Assembly: GCF_001457475.1 (NCBI RefSeq)
Contig: NZ_LN831029.1
Location: 930,001-994,000, forward strand
Direction: 5' to 3'
DNA: 64,000 bases
DNA from: Achromobacter xylosoxidans
GTDB lineage: Bacteria > Pseudomonadota > Gammaproteobacteria > Burkholderiales > Burkholderiaceae_B
The stretch's first letter is position 1. Every line of letters starts with the position of its first letter. The notes beneath the pieces are model-generated. The model had not been told where the DNA came from, searched no databases, and worked only from the letters and a program-made list of their open reading frames with translations. Positions 36,371-43,761 of the stretch are shown in pieces. Both the position numbers and the translations under genes were made by a program.

Positions 36371-37483
36371 ATGGATTTCCTCTATACCGAAGAACAGCGC
36401 ATGCTGGCCGACAGCCTGCGCCGCCTGGTGGACCAGGCATGGACCCGCCCGCAGCGCCGCGCCCGCGAGGCCGCGGGCCGGCTCGATCCGGCGGCCTGGA
36501 GCGCGCTGGCCGAGCTGGGCGTGCTGGGCCTGAACATCCCGCAAGAAGCGGGCGGCTTTGGCGAAGTGCCGGCCAGCCTGCTGCCGGTACACCTGGAGCT
36601 GGGGCGCGGACTGGTGGCCGAGCCGGTGATTCCCAGCGCGGTGATGGGCGCGGCCCTGATCGGCGCCTGCGACGACAAGGCGCGTGACCGCTGGCTGCCG
36701 GACATCGCGTCGGGCGACAAGGTGGTCAGCGTGGCCTACCAGGAACCCGGGCGCCGCTATCAGGCCGATCCCGAGGGCTGCCGCGCGACGCGCAGCGGCG
36801 ACGGCTGGCGGCTGGATGGCGCCAAGCACCTGGTGTGGCACGGCGCGGCGGCCCACGCCTGGCTGGTGAGCGCGCGCGGGGAAGACGGCGTCACGCTGCT
36901 GCTGGCGGTGCCGGCGGACGCCGCCGGGGTGCGCGTCACCGATACGCCAACGCTGGACGGCGCGCGCTGCGCCCGGCTCGATTTCGATGCCGTATCGCTG
37001 GGCGCCGATGCCCTGCTGGCGCAAGGCGAGGCGGCCGACGCGGCCTTGGCGCAGGCGTTGCAATGGGGCACGGCGGCGCTGTGCGCCCATGCGGCGGGCG
37101 CGATGGAACGGTTGCTGGAGATCACCGTCGACTATCTCAAGACGCGCAAGCAGTTCGGCCAGCCGCTGGCCGCGTTCCAGGCGCTGCAGCATCGCCTGGC
37201 CGAGATGCTGGTGGCCAAGGAACTGGCGCTGTCCATGGCCTATGTGGCCGTGGCCGCGCTGACCGAAGCGGACACGGCGCAGCGCCGCCGCATGCTGGCC
37301 TCGGCCAAGCTCGAAACCGCGCGCGCCGGCCGGCTGGTGGCGCAGATGGCGGTGCAGCTGCACGGCGGCATGGGCATGACGGACGAACTGGAGGTCGGCG
37401 ATTACTTCAAGCGCCTGACGGTCGCGGACCTGCTGCTGGGCGACAGCGCCGAGCAACTGGCGGTGCTGGAGGAACTGGCATGA
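36371..37483 (+). CDS. Acyl-CoA dehydrogenase-like protein (second of the pair)
   Basis: A 370-residue homologue with weaker motifs: N-terminal helical domain (LYTEEQRMLADSLRRLVDQ), IPQEAGGFG, a degenerate substrate loop (VAYQEPGRRYQADP), the conserved FAD-contact segment TRKQFGQPLAAFQALQHRLA, and HGGMGMTDELEVGDYF. The last region has no YEGT-type glutamate. Short, degenerate subunits next to a canonical one are known for alpha2beta2 dehydrogenases such as mycobacterial FadE pairs. The ATG at 36371 follows AAGGAA. Its stop overlaps the crotonase start by 4 bases. Confidence 0.9.
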   Translation: MDFLYTEEQRMLADSLRRLVDQAWTRPQRRAREAAGRLDPAAWSALAELGVLGLNIPQEAGGFGEVPASLLPVHLELGRGLVAEPVIPSAVMGAALIGACDDKARDRWLPDIASGDKVVSVAYQEPGRRYQADPEGCRATRSGDGWRLDGAKHLVWHGAAAHAWLVSARGEDGVTLLLAVPADAAGVRVTDTPTLDGARCARLDFDAVSLGADALLAQGEAADAALAQALQWGTAALCAHAAGAMERLLEITVDYLKTRKQFGQPLAAFQALQHRLAEMLVAKELALSMAYVAVAALTEADTAQRRRMLASAKLETARAGRLVAQMAVQLHGGMGMTDELEVGDYFKRLTVADLLLGDSAEQLAVLEELA

Positions 37484-38280
37484 GCGCCGCCGACTATACC
37501 CATATCACGTTCACCCTGGAGCAGGGCGTGGGCGTCATCACGCTCAACCGCCCCGAGCGCCTGAACAGCTTCACCGCGGTCATGCACGCCGAACTGGCGC
37601 GGGCGCTGGACGCGCTGCAAGCGCACGCCGGATTGCGCGGCGTGATCCTGACCGGCGCCGGCCGCGGCTTCTGCGCCGGCCAGGACCTGGGCGAGCGCAA
37701 GCCGGCAGAGGACGGCTCGCGCCGCGACCTGAGCGAGAACCTGGAAAAGCTGTACAAGCCGCTCATCATGCGGCTGCGCGCGCTGCCGGCGCCGGTGGTG
37801 TGCGTGATGAACGGCGTCGCGGCCGGCGCAGGCGCCAGCCTGGTGCTGGCGTGCGACGTGGTGTTCGCGGTGGAGTCGGCTCGCTTCATCCAGGCCTTCA
37901 GCAAGATCGGCCTGTTGCCGGACGCGGGCGGCACCTGGTTCCTGCCGCGCCTGGTGGGCACGGCGCGGGCCATGGGCGCGGCTCTGTTCGGCGAGGCCGT
38001 CAGCGCGCGCCAGGCCGAGGCGTGGGGGCTGATCTGGCGCGTCGTGCCGGACGCGGCGCTGGCGGCAACCCTGGCCGACGTGCGCGCCACGCTGGCGGCC
38101 GGACCCACCCGCGCCTATGCCGCCACCAAGGCCGCCCTGCATGCCTCCAGCGGCAACACGCTGGCGCAGCAGTTCGATCTGGAATGCGCCTTGCAGCGCG
38201 AACTGGGCTACACCGACGATTACCTGGAAGGCATGCGCGCCTTTGCGCAGAAGCGCGCGCCGGCGTTCACCGGACGCTAG
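37480..38280 (+). CDS. Enoyl-CoA hydratase/isomerase, PaaG-like
   Basis: A 266-residue crotonase. The first oxyanion segment is GAGRGFCAGQDLGER; the second has GVAAGAGASLVLACD, where hydratases carry Glu; and the acidic residue is Asp in FSKIGLLPDAGGTWFLPRL, as in PaaG (ring-epoxide isomerase of phenylacetate degradation). The C-terminal KRAPAFTGR is also PaaG-like. No other paa genes are present, so it more likely isomerises or hydrates an unsaturated intermediate made by the two dehydrogenases it is coupled to (ATGA overlap; GGAGG at 37468-37472). Confidence 0.9.
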   Translation: MSAADYTHITFTLEQGVGVITLNRPERLNSFTAVMHAELARALDALQAHAGLRGVILTGAGRGFCAGQDLGERKPAEDGSRRDLSENLEKLYKPLIMRLRALPAPVVCVMNGVAAGAGASLVLACDVVFAVESARFIQAFSKIGLLPDAGGTWFLPRLVGTARAMGAALFGEAVSARQAEAWGLIWRVVPDAALAATLADVRATLAAGPTRAYAATKAALHASSGNTLAQQFDLECALQRELGYTDDYLEGMRAFAQKRAPAFTGR

Positions 38281-38375
38281 GGCCCGCGGCGCGAGGCTCC
38301 TTGTCGTGTGAACAGCCTGCTGGACGTGGCATCGCGGCGCGCGGGACGGCTGGGGCGCCTCCCGCCGCCAGCGCG

Positions 38376-39269
38376 TCACGCGGCCGCCGGCTGCCGGATC
38401 TGTTCGATCAGTTCGCGGGCGCAGCCGGGCAGGGCGTCGATATCGCGCACCAGCAGCTTGCGTTCGCGCACCACCCAGGGCTCGTCCAGCTCCACCACGC
38501 GCAGCTTCATCTCCGCGCCGTAGCGGCGCGCGGCCGAATCCGGGATCACGCCGACGCCGACGCCCGCCTGCACCATCCGGCAGATGGAATCGAAGCTGTA
38601 AAGCTGGATGCGTTGCGGCAGGCGCTGGCCGATGCGCTCGAGCTGGTCGCGCAGGAACGCCACCAGGGTCGAGCCCTCATGCATGGTGATGAACGGATAG
38701 CGCACCGCGTCGGCCAGCTTGACCTTGTCCTGGTCCTGCAGGGGGTGGCCGTTGGGCACCACCAGCACCAGCCGGTCGGTGCTGAAGTGGATGGTCTGCA
38801 ATTCAGGGGCGTCGACCGGGCCGGCGACGATGCCCAGGTCGGTGGTGCCGTCCAGCACGCCGCGCACGATGTCACGGGTCAGGCGTTCCTGCAGGTCGAC
38901 CGTGACGCCGGGGTGGCCCGCCAGGAAGCGCGCCAGGATGTCGGGCATGAATTCCGTCACTGCCGTGGTATTGGCGAAAATGCGGATGTGGCCGGCGTCG
39001 CCGTCGGCCTGTTCCTGGAAGTCGTGCTTCAGGTGATCGACCTGGCGCATGATGACCCGCGCGTGCTGCAACAGCCGCTGGCCGGCCGGGGTGATTTCCA
39101 CGCCGCGGCTGTCGCGGTACAACAGGCGGGTATTGAGCTGGTTCTCCAGCGCCTTGATCCGCACGCTGACGGCGGCCAGCGACAGGTGCGCCCGCTTGGC
39201 GGCCTGCGTCAGGCTGGGGGATTCGGCGATGTGGATGAAAAGGCGGAGGTCGGCGAGATCGAAGTGCAT
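38376..39269 (-). CDS. LysR-family transcriptional regulator (module B)
   Basis: A 297-residue regulator: winged helix (LADLRLFIHIAESPSLTQAA, residues 5-24), then an effector domain starting GHIRIFANTTAVTEFMPD. The start ATG 39269 gives the standard N-terminus. It is divergent from the dehydratase-CoA-transferase-lyase operon, an arrangement seen in known itaconate clusters where a LysR protein activates ich-ict-ccl. It is paralogous to the regulator at 27269-28168 over most of its length. Confidence 0.92.
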   Translation of the reverse strand: MHFDLADLRLFIHIAESPSLTQAAKRAHLSLAAVSVRIKALENQLNTRLLYRDSRGVEITPAGQRLLQHARVIMRQVDHLKHDFQEQADGDAGHIRIFANTTAVTEFMPDILARFLAGHPGVTVDLQERLTRDIVRGVLDGTTDLGIVAGPVDAPELQTIHFSTDRLVLVVPNGHPLQDQDKVKLADAVRYPFITMHEGSTLVAFLRDQLERIGQRLPQRIQLYSFDSICRMVQAGVGVGVIPDSAARRYGAEMKLRVVELDEPWVVRERKLLVRDIDALPGCARELIEQIRQPAAA

Positions 39270-39329
39270 GGCGCCTATATTACGGCGGCCGGCGCCGGGC
39301 GCACGATTCAGGCGCCCCAAACCCGGCCT

Positions 39330-39347
39330 TGAGTAAAAATGAATTCA
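39330..39347. promoter_or_regulatory. Candidate LysR binding site upstream of module B
   Basis: TGAGT-N8-ATTCA forms an imperfect dyad (one mismatch) in an A+T-rich patch of the 136-base divergent interval, about 60 bases before the dehydratase start. AAAGGA at 39392-39397 is the ribosome-binding site of that gene. Confidence 0.3.
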
Positions 39348-39405
39348 CAGCGCCCGCGCCATGCGGGATGCTAGCCGCCAGGACATTTACCAAAGGAATA
39401 TCGGC

Positions 39406-40236
39406 ATGACATCGACAGACCCGGCCGGCTGGATCGGCAGCGGCGAGCGCCAGGCGGACGCGCTGGACCCTGGCCATGCGGCGCGCATCGCCGCCACGCT
39501 GGGCGGCCCCGCGCCCGCCGTGGGCGATCCCTTGCCCCCCTTGTGGCAGTGGGCGTTCTTCATCAGCACGGTCGCGGCCGACGGATTGGGGACGGATGGG
39601 CACCCGGCTCGCGGCGGCTTCCTGCCGCCGGCGCAGGACCGCAACCGCATGTGGGCCGGCGGCCGCGTCGAATTCCGCCAGCCGCTTCGGGTGGGCGTGC
39701 CGGCCGAACGGGTCTCGGTGGTGGCCGACGTCAAGGAAAAGGCCGGCCGCACCGGCGCGCTGCTGTTCGTGACGGTGCGCCACGAATACCGCCAGGACGG
39801 CGAGGTGGCCATCCTGGAAGAGCAGGACATCGTCTACCGCCAGCCCACGCCGCCCAAGCTCACCGGCACCGAGCCGGCGCCGCAGGCCCAGTGGCGCGAC
39901 ACCATCGAACCCACCTCGGTGCTGCTGTTCCGCTATTCCGCCGTGACCTTCAACGGCCATCGCATCCACTACGACCATCCCTACGTCACCGGCACCGAAG
40001 GCTATCCGGGCCTGGTGGTGCACGGCCCGTTGATCGCCACCGAGATGGTCGCCGCCTTCCTGCGCGCCCACCCCGGCGCGCGTCCCACGCACCTGTCGTA
40101 CCGCGGCCTGCGGCCGCTGATTTCACCCACGCCTTTCCAGGTGGCCGGCCGGGTCGAGGAACCGGGCCTGGCCCGGCTCTGGGCCGAGCAGGACGGCACG
40201 CTGGCCCACCAGGCCGAACTGAGGTTCACCGCATGA
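39406..40236 (+). CDS. MaoC/FAS1-like dehydratase, probable itaconyl-CoA (mesaconyl-C4-CoA type) hydratase
   Basis: A 276-residue double hot-dog protein of the HTD2/mesaconyl-C4-CoA hydratase group: an N-terminal MaoC-N-like half (WQWAFFISTVAADG; RMWAGGRVEFRQPL; EEQDIVYRQP) and a C-terminal hot-dog with HYDHPYVTGTEGYPGLVVHG. In the itaconate route this enzyme (Ich) hydrates itaconyl-CoA to citramalyl-CoA. ATG 39406 is preceded by AAAGGA. The stop overlaps the CoA-transferase start (ATGA). The family also serves the 3-hydroxypropionate bicycle; the neighbours favour itaconate or a similar C5 dicarboxylate. Confidence 0.82.
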   Translation: MTSTDPAGWIGSGERQADALDPGHAARIAATLGGPAPAVGDPLPPLWQWAFFISTVAADGLGTDGHPARGGFLPPAQDRNRMWAGGRVEFRQPLRVGVPAERVSVVADVKEKAGRTGALLFVTVRHEYRQDGEVAILEEQDIVYRQPTPPKLTGTEPAPQAQWRDTIEPTSVLLFRYSAVTFNGHRIHYDHPYVTGTEGYPGLVVHGPLIATEMVAAFLRAHPGARPTHLSYRGLRPLISPTPFQVAGRVEEPGLARLWAEQDGTLAHQAELRFTA

Positions 40237-41426
40237 GCACGCCAGCCCCCCGCCCGCTGGACGGCATCACCGTCGTCAGCCTCGAGCACGCCATCGCCGC
40301 GCCGTTCTGCACCCGCCAGCTGGCGGACATGGGCGCGCGCGTCATCAAGATCGAACGCCCCGGCGCGGGCGACTTCGCCCGCGGCTACGACGAGCGCGTG
40401 CGTGGCCTGTCGTCGCACTTCGTCTGGACCAACCGTTCCAAGGAAAGCCTGACGCTGGACCTCAAGCGCGACGAAGCCGGCGACATCATGGAACGCCTGC
40501 TGCAACAGGCCGACGTGCTGGTGCAGAACCTGGCCCCCGGCGCCGCGGCGCGCCTGGGGCTGTCGTTCGAGGCGCTGCACGCCAAGTATCCGCGCCTGAT
40601 CGTCTGCGACATCTCCGGCTATGGCGAAGGCGGTCCCTACCAGGACAAGAAGGCCTACGACCTGCTGATCCAGAGCGAAAGCGGCTTCCTGTCGGTCACC
40701 GGCACCGCCGACGACCCGGTCAAGGCCGGCTGCTCCATCGCCGACATCTCGGCCGGCATGTACGCCTATTCCGCCATCCTCAACGCGCTGCTGCTGCGCC
40801 AGAAGACCGGCCTGGGCAGCCGCCTGGACGTCTCCATGCTCGAAAGCATGGTCGAGTGGATGGGCTTCCCGATGTACTACGCGTTCGAGGGCGCCAAGCC
40901 GCCGGTGCGCGCCGGCGCGGCCCACGCCTCGATCTACCCGTACGGCCCGTTCCCCACCGGCGACGGCAACACCATCATGCTGGGCTTGCAGAACGAACGC
41001 GAATGGCGCGTGTTCTGCGCCCAGGTGCTGCGCCAGGCCGAACTGGCCGAGGACCCGCGCTTTGCCACCAATTCGCTGCGCACCGCCAACCGCGAGGCCC
41101 TGCGCGCGCTGATCGTGGCGGCCTTCGCCGACCTCAGCGTGCAGCAGGTCACCGACCGGCTGGAGGACGCGCAGATCGCCAACGCCCGCGTCAACGACAT
41201 GGCCGGGGTCTGGGCCCACCCGCAATTGCGGGCGCGCGATCGCTGGAGCCAGGTCGACAGCCCGGCCGGCACGCTGCCGGCGCTGCTGCCGCCGGCCAGC
41301 AGCAACGCCTTCGCGCCGCGCATGGCGGCGGTGCCCGCCGTGGGCGAGAACACGGATGCGGTGCTAGCATCATTGGGATACGCGCCCGAACAGGTGGCGC
41401 GATTCCATGCTTCGGAGGTGGTGTGA
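40233..41426 (+). CDS. Type III CoA-transferase (CaiB/BaiF), probable itaconate CoA-transferase
   Basis: A 397-residue CoA-transferase: LDGITVVSLEHAIAAPFCTR (9-28), RVIKIERPGAGDFARGYD (36-53), and Asp171 in IADISAGMYAYSAIL as the predicted aspartyl-CoA nucleophile. EHAIAAPFCTRQLADMGARV is typical of the mesaconate/itaconate/succinate branch of the family rather than carnitine CoA-transferase. In Pseudomonas aeruginosa the itaconate CoA-transferase is of this type III class. It is coupled on both sides (ATGA with the hydratase, TGATG with the lyase; GGAGG at 41414-41418 lies inside its 3' end). Confidence 0.85.
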   Translation: MSTPAPRPLDGITVVSLEHAIAAPFCTRQLADMGARVIKIERPGAGDFARGYDERVRGLSSHFVWTNRSKESLTLDLKRDEAGDIMERLLQQADVLVQNLAPGAAARLGLSFEALHAKYPRLIVCDISGYGEGGPYQDKKAYDLLIQSESGFLSVTGTADDPVKAGCSIADISAGMYAYSAILNALLLRQKTGLGSRLDVSMLESMVEWMGFPMYYAFEGAKPPVRAGAAHASIYPYGPFPTGDGNTIMLGLQNEREWRVFCAQVLRQAELAEDPRFATNSLRTANREALRALIVAAFADLSVQQVTDRLEDAQIANARVNDMAGVWAHPQLRARDRWSQVDSPAGTLPALLPPASSNAFAPRMAAVPAVGENTDAVLASLGYAPEQVARFHASEVV

Positions 41427-42256
41427 TGCATTCCGTCGTTCGTACCGCGCTGTTCGTGCCGGCCTCCCGTGCCGAACGCATCCCCAAGGCCCTGGCCAGC
41501 GGCGCCGACGCCGTCATCGTCGACCTGGAAGACGCGGTCGAGCACCTGGCCAAGGCCTCGGCGCGCGAAGCGCTCTGTGACTTCCTGGGCACCCAGCCGC
41601 AGGCGCGGGTCTGGGTGCGCATCAACGACGCCTCCACCTCGTGGCACGACGACGACCTGAAGGCCTGCCGCGGCAAGCCCGCGGTGGCCGGCATCCTGCT
41701 GCCCAAGGCCGAAAGCCTGGCGCAGGTGCGCCACGTGGCGCAGACCGGGCTGCCGGTCATTCCCATCCTGGAAACCGCGCGCGGCATCCTCAACGCCGCC
41801 GAGGTCGCGGGCACGCCCGGCGTGGCGCGGCTGGCGTTCGGCAGCCTCGACTATGGCCTGGACCTGGGCGTGGCGCCGGACACGGCCGGCGCCGAGACCG
41901 TGCTGGACCAGGCCCGCGTGCAGGTGCTGCTGCATACCCGGTCCGCCGGCCTGGCGCCGGCGCTGGACGGCGTGTTCCCGGGCGTGGAGGATCAGGACGG
42001 CCTGTCCGCCGCCGCCGCGCGCGCGCTGCAGATGGGATTCGGCGGCATGCTGTGCATCCATCCCGCGCAGGTGCCGGTGATCCACGCCGCCTTCGCGCCC
42101 GATCCGGCCGAGTTGGCCTGGGCCCGCCGCGTGGTCGACGCGCATCGCGACAAGGCCACCGGCACCTTCATGCTCGACGGCAAGATGGTGGACGCGCCCG
42201 TCATCACCCGCGCCCGCCGCGTGCTGGCGCAGGCCGGCGAAGCCAGCGCCGGTTGA
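41426..42256 (+). CDS. CitE-like lyase, probable (S)-citramalyl-CoA lyase
   Basis: A 276-residue TIM-barrel of the citrate lyase beta/malyl-CoA lyase family. Visible are RTALFVPASRAERI (CoA-binding Arg), VDLEDAVEHLAK, GILLPKAESL, PILETARGILNA (Mg-binding Glu) and AFGSLDYGLDLG (Mg-binding Asp). No citrate lyase alpha/gamma or citramalate-ACP genes are near, so this is a stand-alone acyl-CoA lyase. After a hydratase and CoA-transferase the best assignment is Ccl, splitting citramalyl-CoA to acetyl-CoA and pyruvate. Malyl-CoA or HMG-CoA-like substrates remain possible. Confidence 0.84.
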   Translation: MHSVVRTALFVPASRAERIPKALASGADAVIVDLEDAVEHLAKASAREALCDFLGTQPQARVWVRINDASTSWHDDDLKACRGKPAVAGILLPKAESLAQVRHVAQTGLPVIPILETARGILNAAEVAGTPGVARLAFGSLDYGLDLGVAPDTAGAETVLDQARVQVLLHTRSAGLAPALDGVFPGVEDQDGLSAAAARALQMGFGGMLCIHPAQVPVIHAAFAPDPAELAWARRVVDAHRDKATGTFMLDGKMVDAPVITRARRVLAQAGEASAG

Positions 42257-42311
42257 TCCCGTCCGGCGTTGTCCGGCCTACAATCCGGCAACCCTTTCCG
42301 CGGACGGTCTC

Positions 42312-43208
42312 ATGAGTGCAGCGCTTTTCATCGGGCATACCTACATCGACGTCACCGTGCTGGCCGACGAATGGCCCACCGGCGACGAGAAAAGCGTGGC
42401 GCGCGACTACGCCGTGTCGTTCGGCGGCAATGCCGTCACCGCGGCGTTCGCCTGCGGCAGGCTGGGCACGAAGCCCGACCTGATCTGCTCGCTGGCGCCG
42501 GACTGGCTCGGCCACATGTACACCGACATGGCGGCCGCGCACGGCGTCACGCTGCACGGGCGCCAGGTGCGGCGCTCGTCGCTGTCGTTCATCATGCCCA
42601 ACCATGGCAAGCGCGCCATCGTGCGGGCGCGCGATGCCGACTACCTGAACGATTTCCCGCGCCTGGACGTCAGCGGCTACCGCGCGCTGCACCTGGACGG
42701 CCACCAGCCCGACGCCGCGCTGCACTATGCGCGCGCCTGCCGCCAGGCCGGCATCCTGACCTCGCTCGATGGCGGCGGCGTGCGCGAGAACACCGACGAA
42801 CTGCTGCGCCACATCGACGTGGCCGTCTGCGCCGAACGCATGTGCGAGCAGCTGGACCTGTCGCCGCATGGCTTGCTGGACCTGCTGAAACAGCGAGGCT
42901 GCCGCATCGGGGCGGTGACGCTGGGCGAGCGCGGCATGCTCTGGTACGACGAAACCGGCGCGGTCGACACGCTGCCGTCGCTGGACGTGCCGGCCGACCG
43001 CATCATCGATACCTCCGGCGCAGGCGACGTGTTCCACGGCGCCTATGTCTGGTCGTACGTCAACCGGCCCGAGCTGGCCTGGCAGGAACACTTCACCTTC
43101 GCCCGCGCCGCCTCGGCGCACAAGATCCAGCACCTGGGCAACGAGGCCGGACTGCCCGGCGTGGACGACGTCGAACGCGCCATGCTGGCGTTCGCGCCCA
43201 AGGCGTGA
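42312..43208 (+). CDS. PfkB-family carbohydrate/nucleoside kinase
   Basis: A 298-residue ribokinase-fold kinase. The N-terminal glycine pair sits in VSFGGNAVTAAFACGRLG (first PfkB signature) and the ATP/anion-hole motif is DTSGAGDVFHGAY (second signature) with the catalytic Asp. The sugar or nucleoside substrate is unknown. It follows the lyase by 55 bases in the same direction and may share its transcript, although no known itaconate operon step needs a kinase. No strong Shine-Dalgarno is seen before ATG 42312. Confidence 0.87.
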   Translation: MSAALFIGHTYIDVTVLADEWPTGDEKSVARDYAVSFGGNAVTAAFACGRLGTKPDLICSLAPDWLGHMYTDMAAAHGVTLHGRQVRRSSLSFIMPNHGKRAIVRARDADYLNDFPRLDVSGYRALHLDGHQPDAALHYARACRQAGILTSLDGGGVRENTDELLRHIDVAVCAERMCEQLDLSPHGLLDLLKQRGCRIGAVTLGERGMLWYDETGAVDTLPSLDVPADRIIDTSGAGDVFHGAYVWSYVNRPELAWQEHFTFARAASAHKIQHLGNEAGLPGVDDVERAMLAFAPKA

Positions 43209-43274
43209 CGCGGCCGCAGGGCCGATCTTCAAGGTAATCAGGAAGGCGGCGGCAACCGTGCCGCCAGGCGCTGT

Positions 43275-43757
43275 TCAGTCCAGCCGTTCGATCGGCTGGT
43301 CGGTGATGTCGCCGAGCCAGGCGTCGAGGCCGCGGCCGGCCAGCGTCAGCGTCGGCGCCAGGTCGCGCAGCGGACGCAGCACGAAAGCGCGCAACTGCAT
43401 GCGCGGGTGAGGCAGGACTAGGCGCTCATGCGCCATGGCGGCGTCGCCATGCAGCAGCAGGTCCAGGTCGAGGGTACGCGGCGCGTTGCGATAGGGCCGC
43501 TCACGGCCATGGCGCAATTCCAGCGCCTGCAGCAGATCCAGCAGGTCGAGAGGCGCCAGCGTGGTGTCGAGCGCGGCGACCGCGTTGACGAAGTCCGGGC
43601 CGGTGGCGTCCACCGGCGCCGTGCGGTAGAACGGCGAGGCCGTCACCGCGATGATGCCGTCGGTGGCGGCCAGCTCGGCCAGCACGCTGCGCAACGTTGC
43701 CGCGCTGTCGCCCAGGTTGGCGCCCAGCCCGATGTAGGCGCGCACGGGGGCGGCCAT
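43275..43757 (-). CDS. folK: 6-hydroxymethyl-7,8-dihydropterin pyrophosphokinase
   Basis: Transfers pyrophosphate from ATP in folate synthesis. The 160-residue product has AYIGLGANLGDSAATLRS (N-terminal GSNLG-type loop), PFYRTAPVDATGPDFVNAV and the PROSITE-like RTLDLDLLLHGD with Mg-binding aspartates. ATG 43757 is preferred over the upstream in-frame codon at 43805 because it gives the family start MAAPVRAYIGLG and leaves 4 bases to the pcnB stop. It is the last gene of the hda-HAD-pcnB-folK run. Confidence 0.95.
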   Translation of the reverse strand: MAAPVRAYIGLGANLGDSAATLRSVLAELAATDGIIAVTASPFYRTAPVDATGPDFVNAVAALDTTLAPLDLLDLLQALELRHGRERPYRNAPRTLDLDLLLHGDAAMAHERLVLPHPRMQLRAFVLRPLRDLAPTLTLAGRGLDAWLGDITDQPIERLD

Positions 43758-43761
43758 GGCT

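Noticed and set aside
37480..38280. Calling the PaaG-like crotonase evidence of a phenylacetate pathway
   Set aside because: No paaABCDE, paaK or paaZ genes are in the window; the enzyme is coupled to acyl-CoA dehydrogenases instead.
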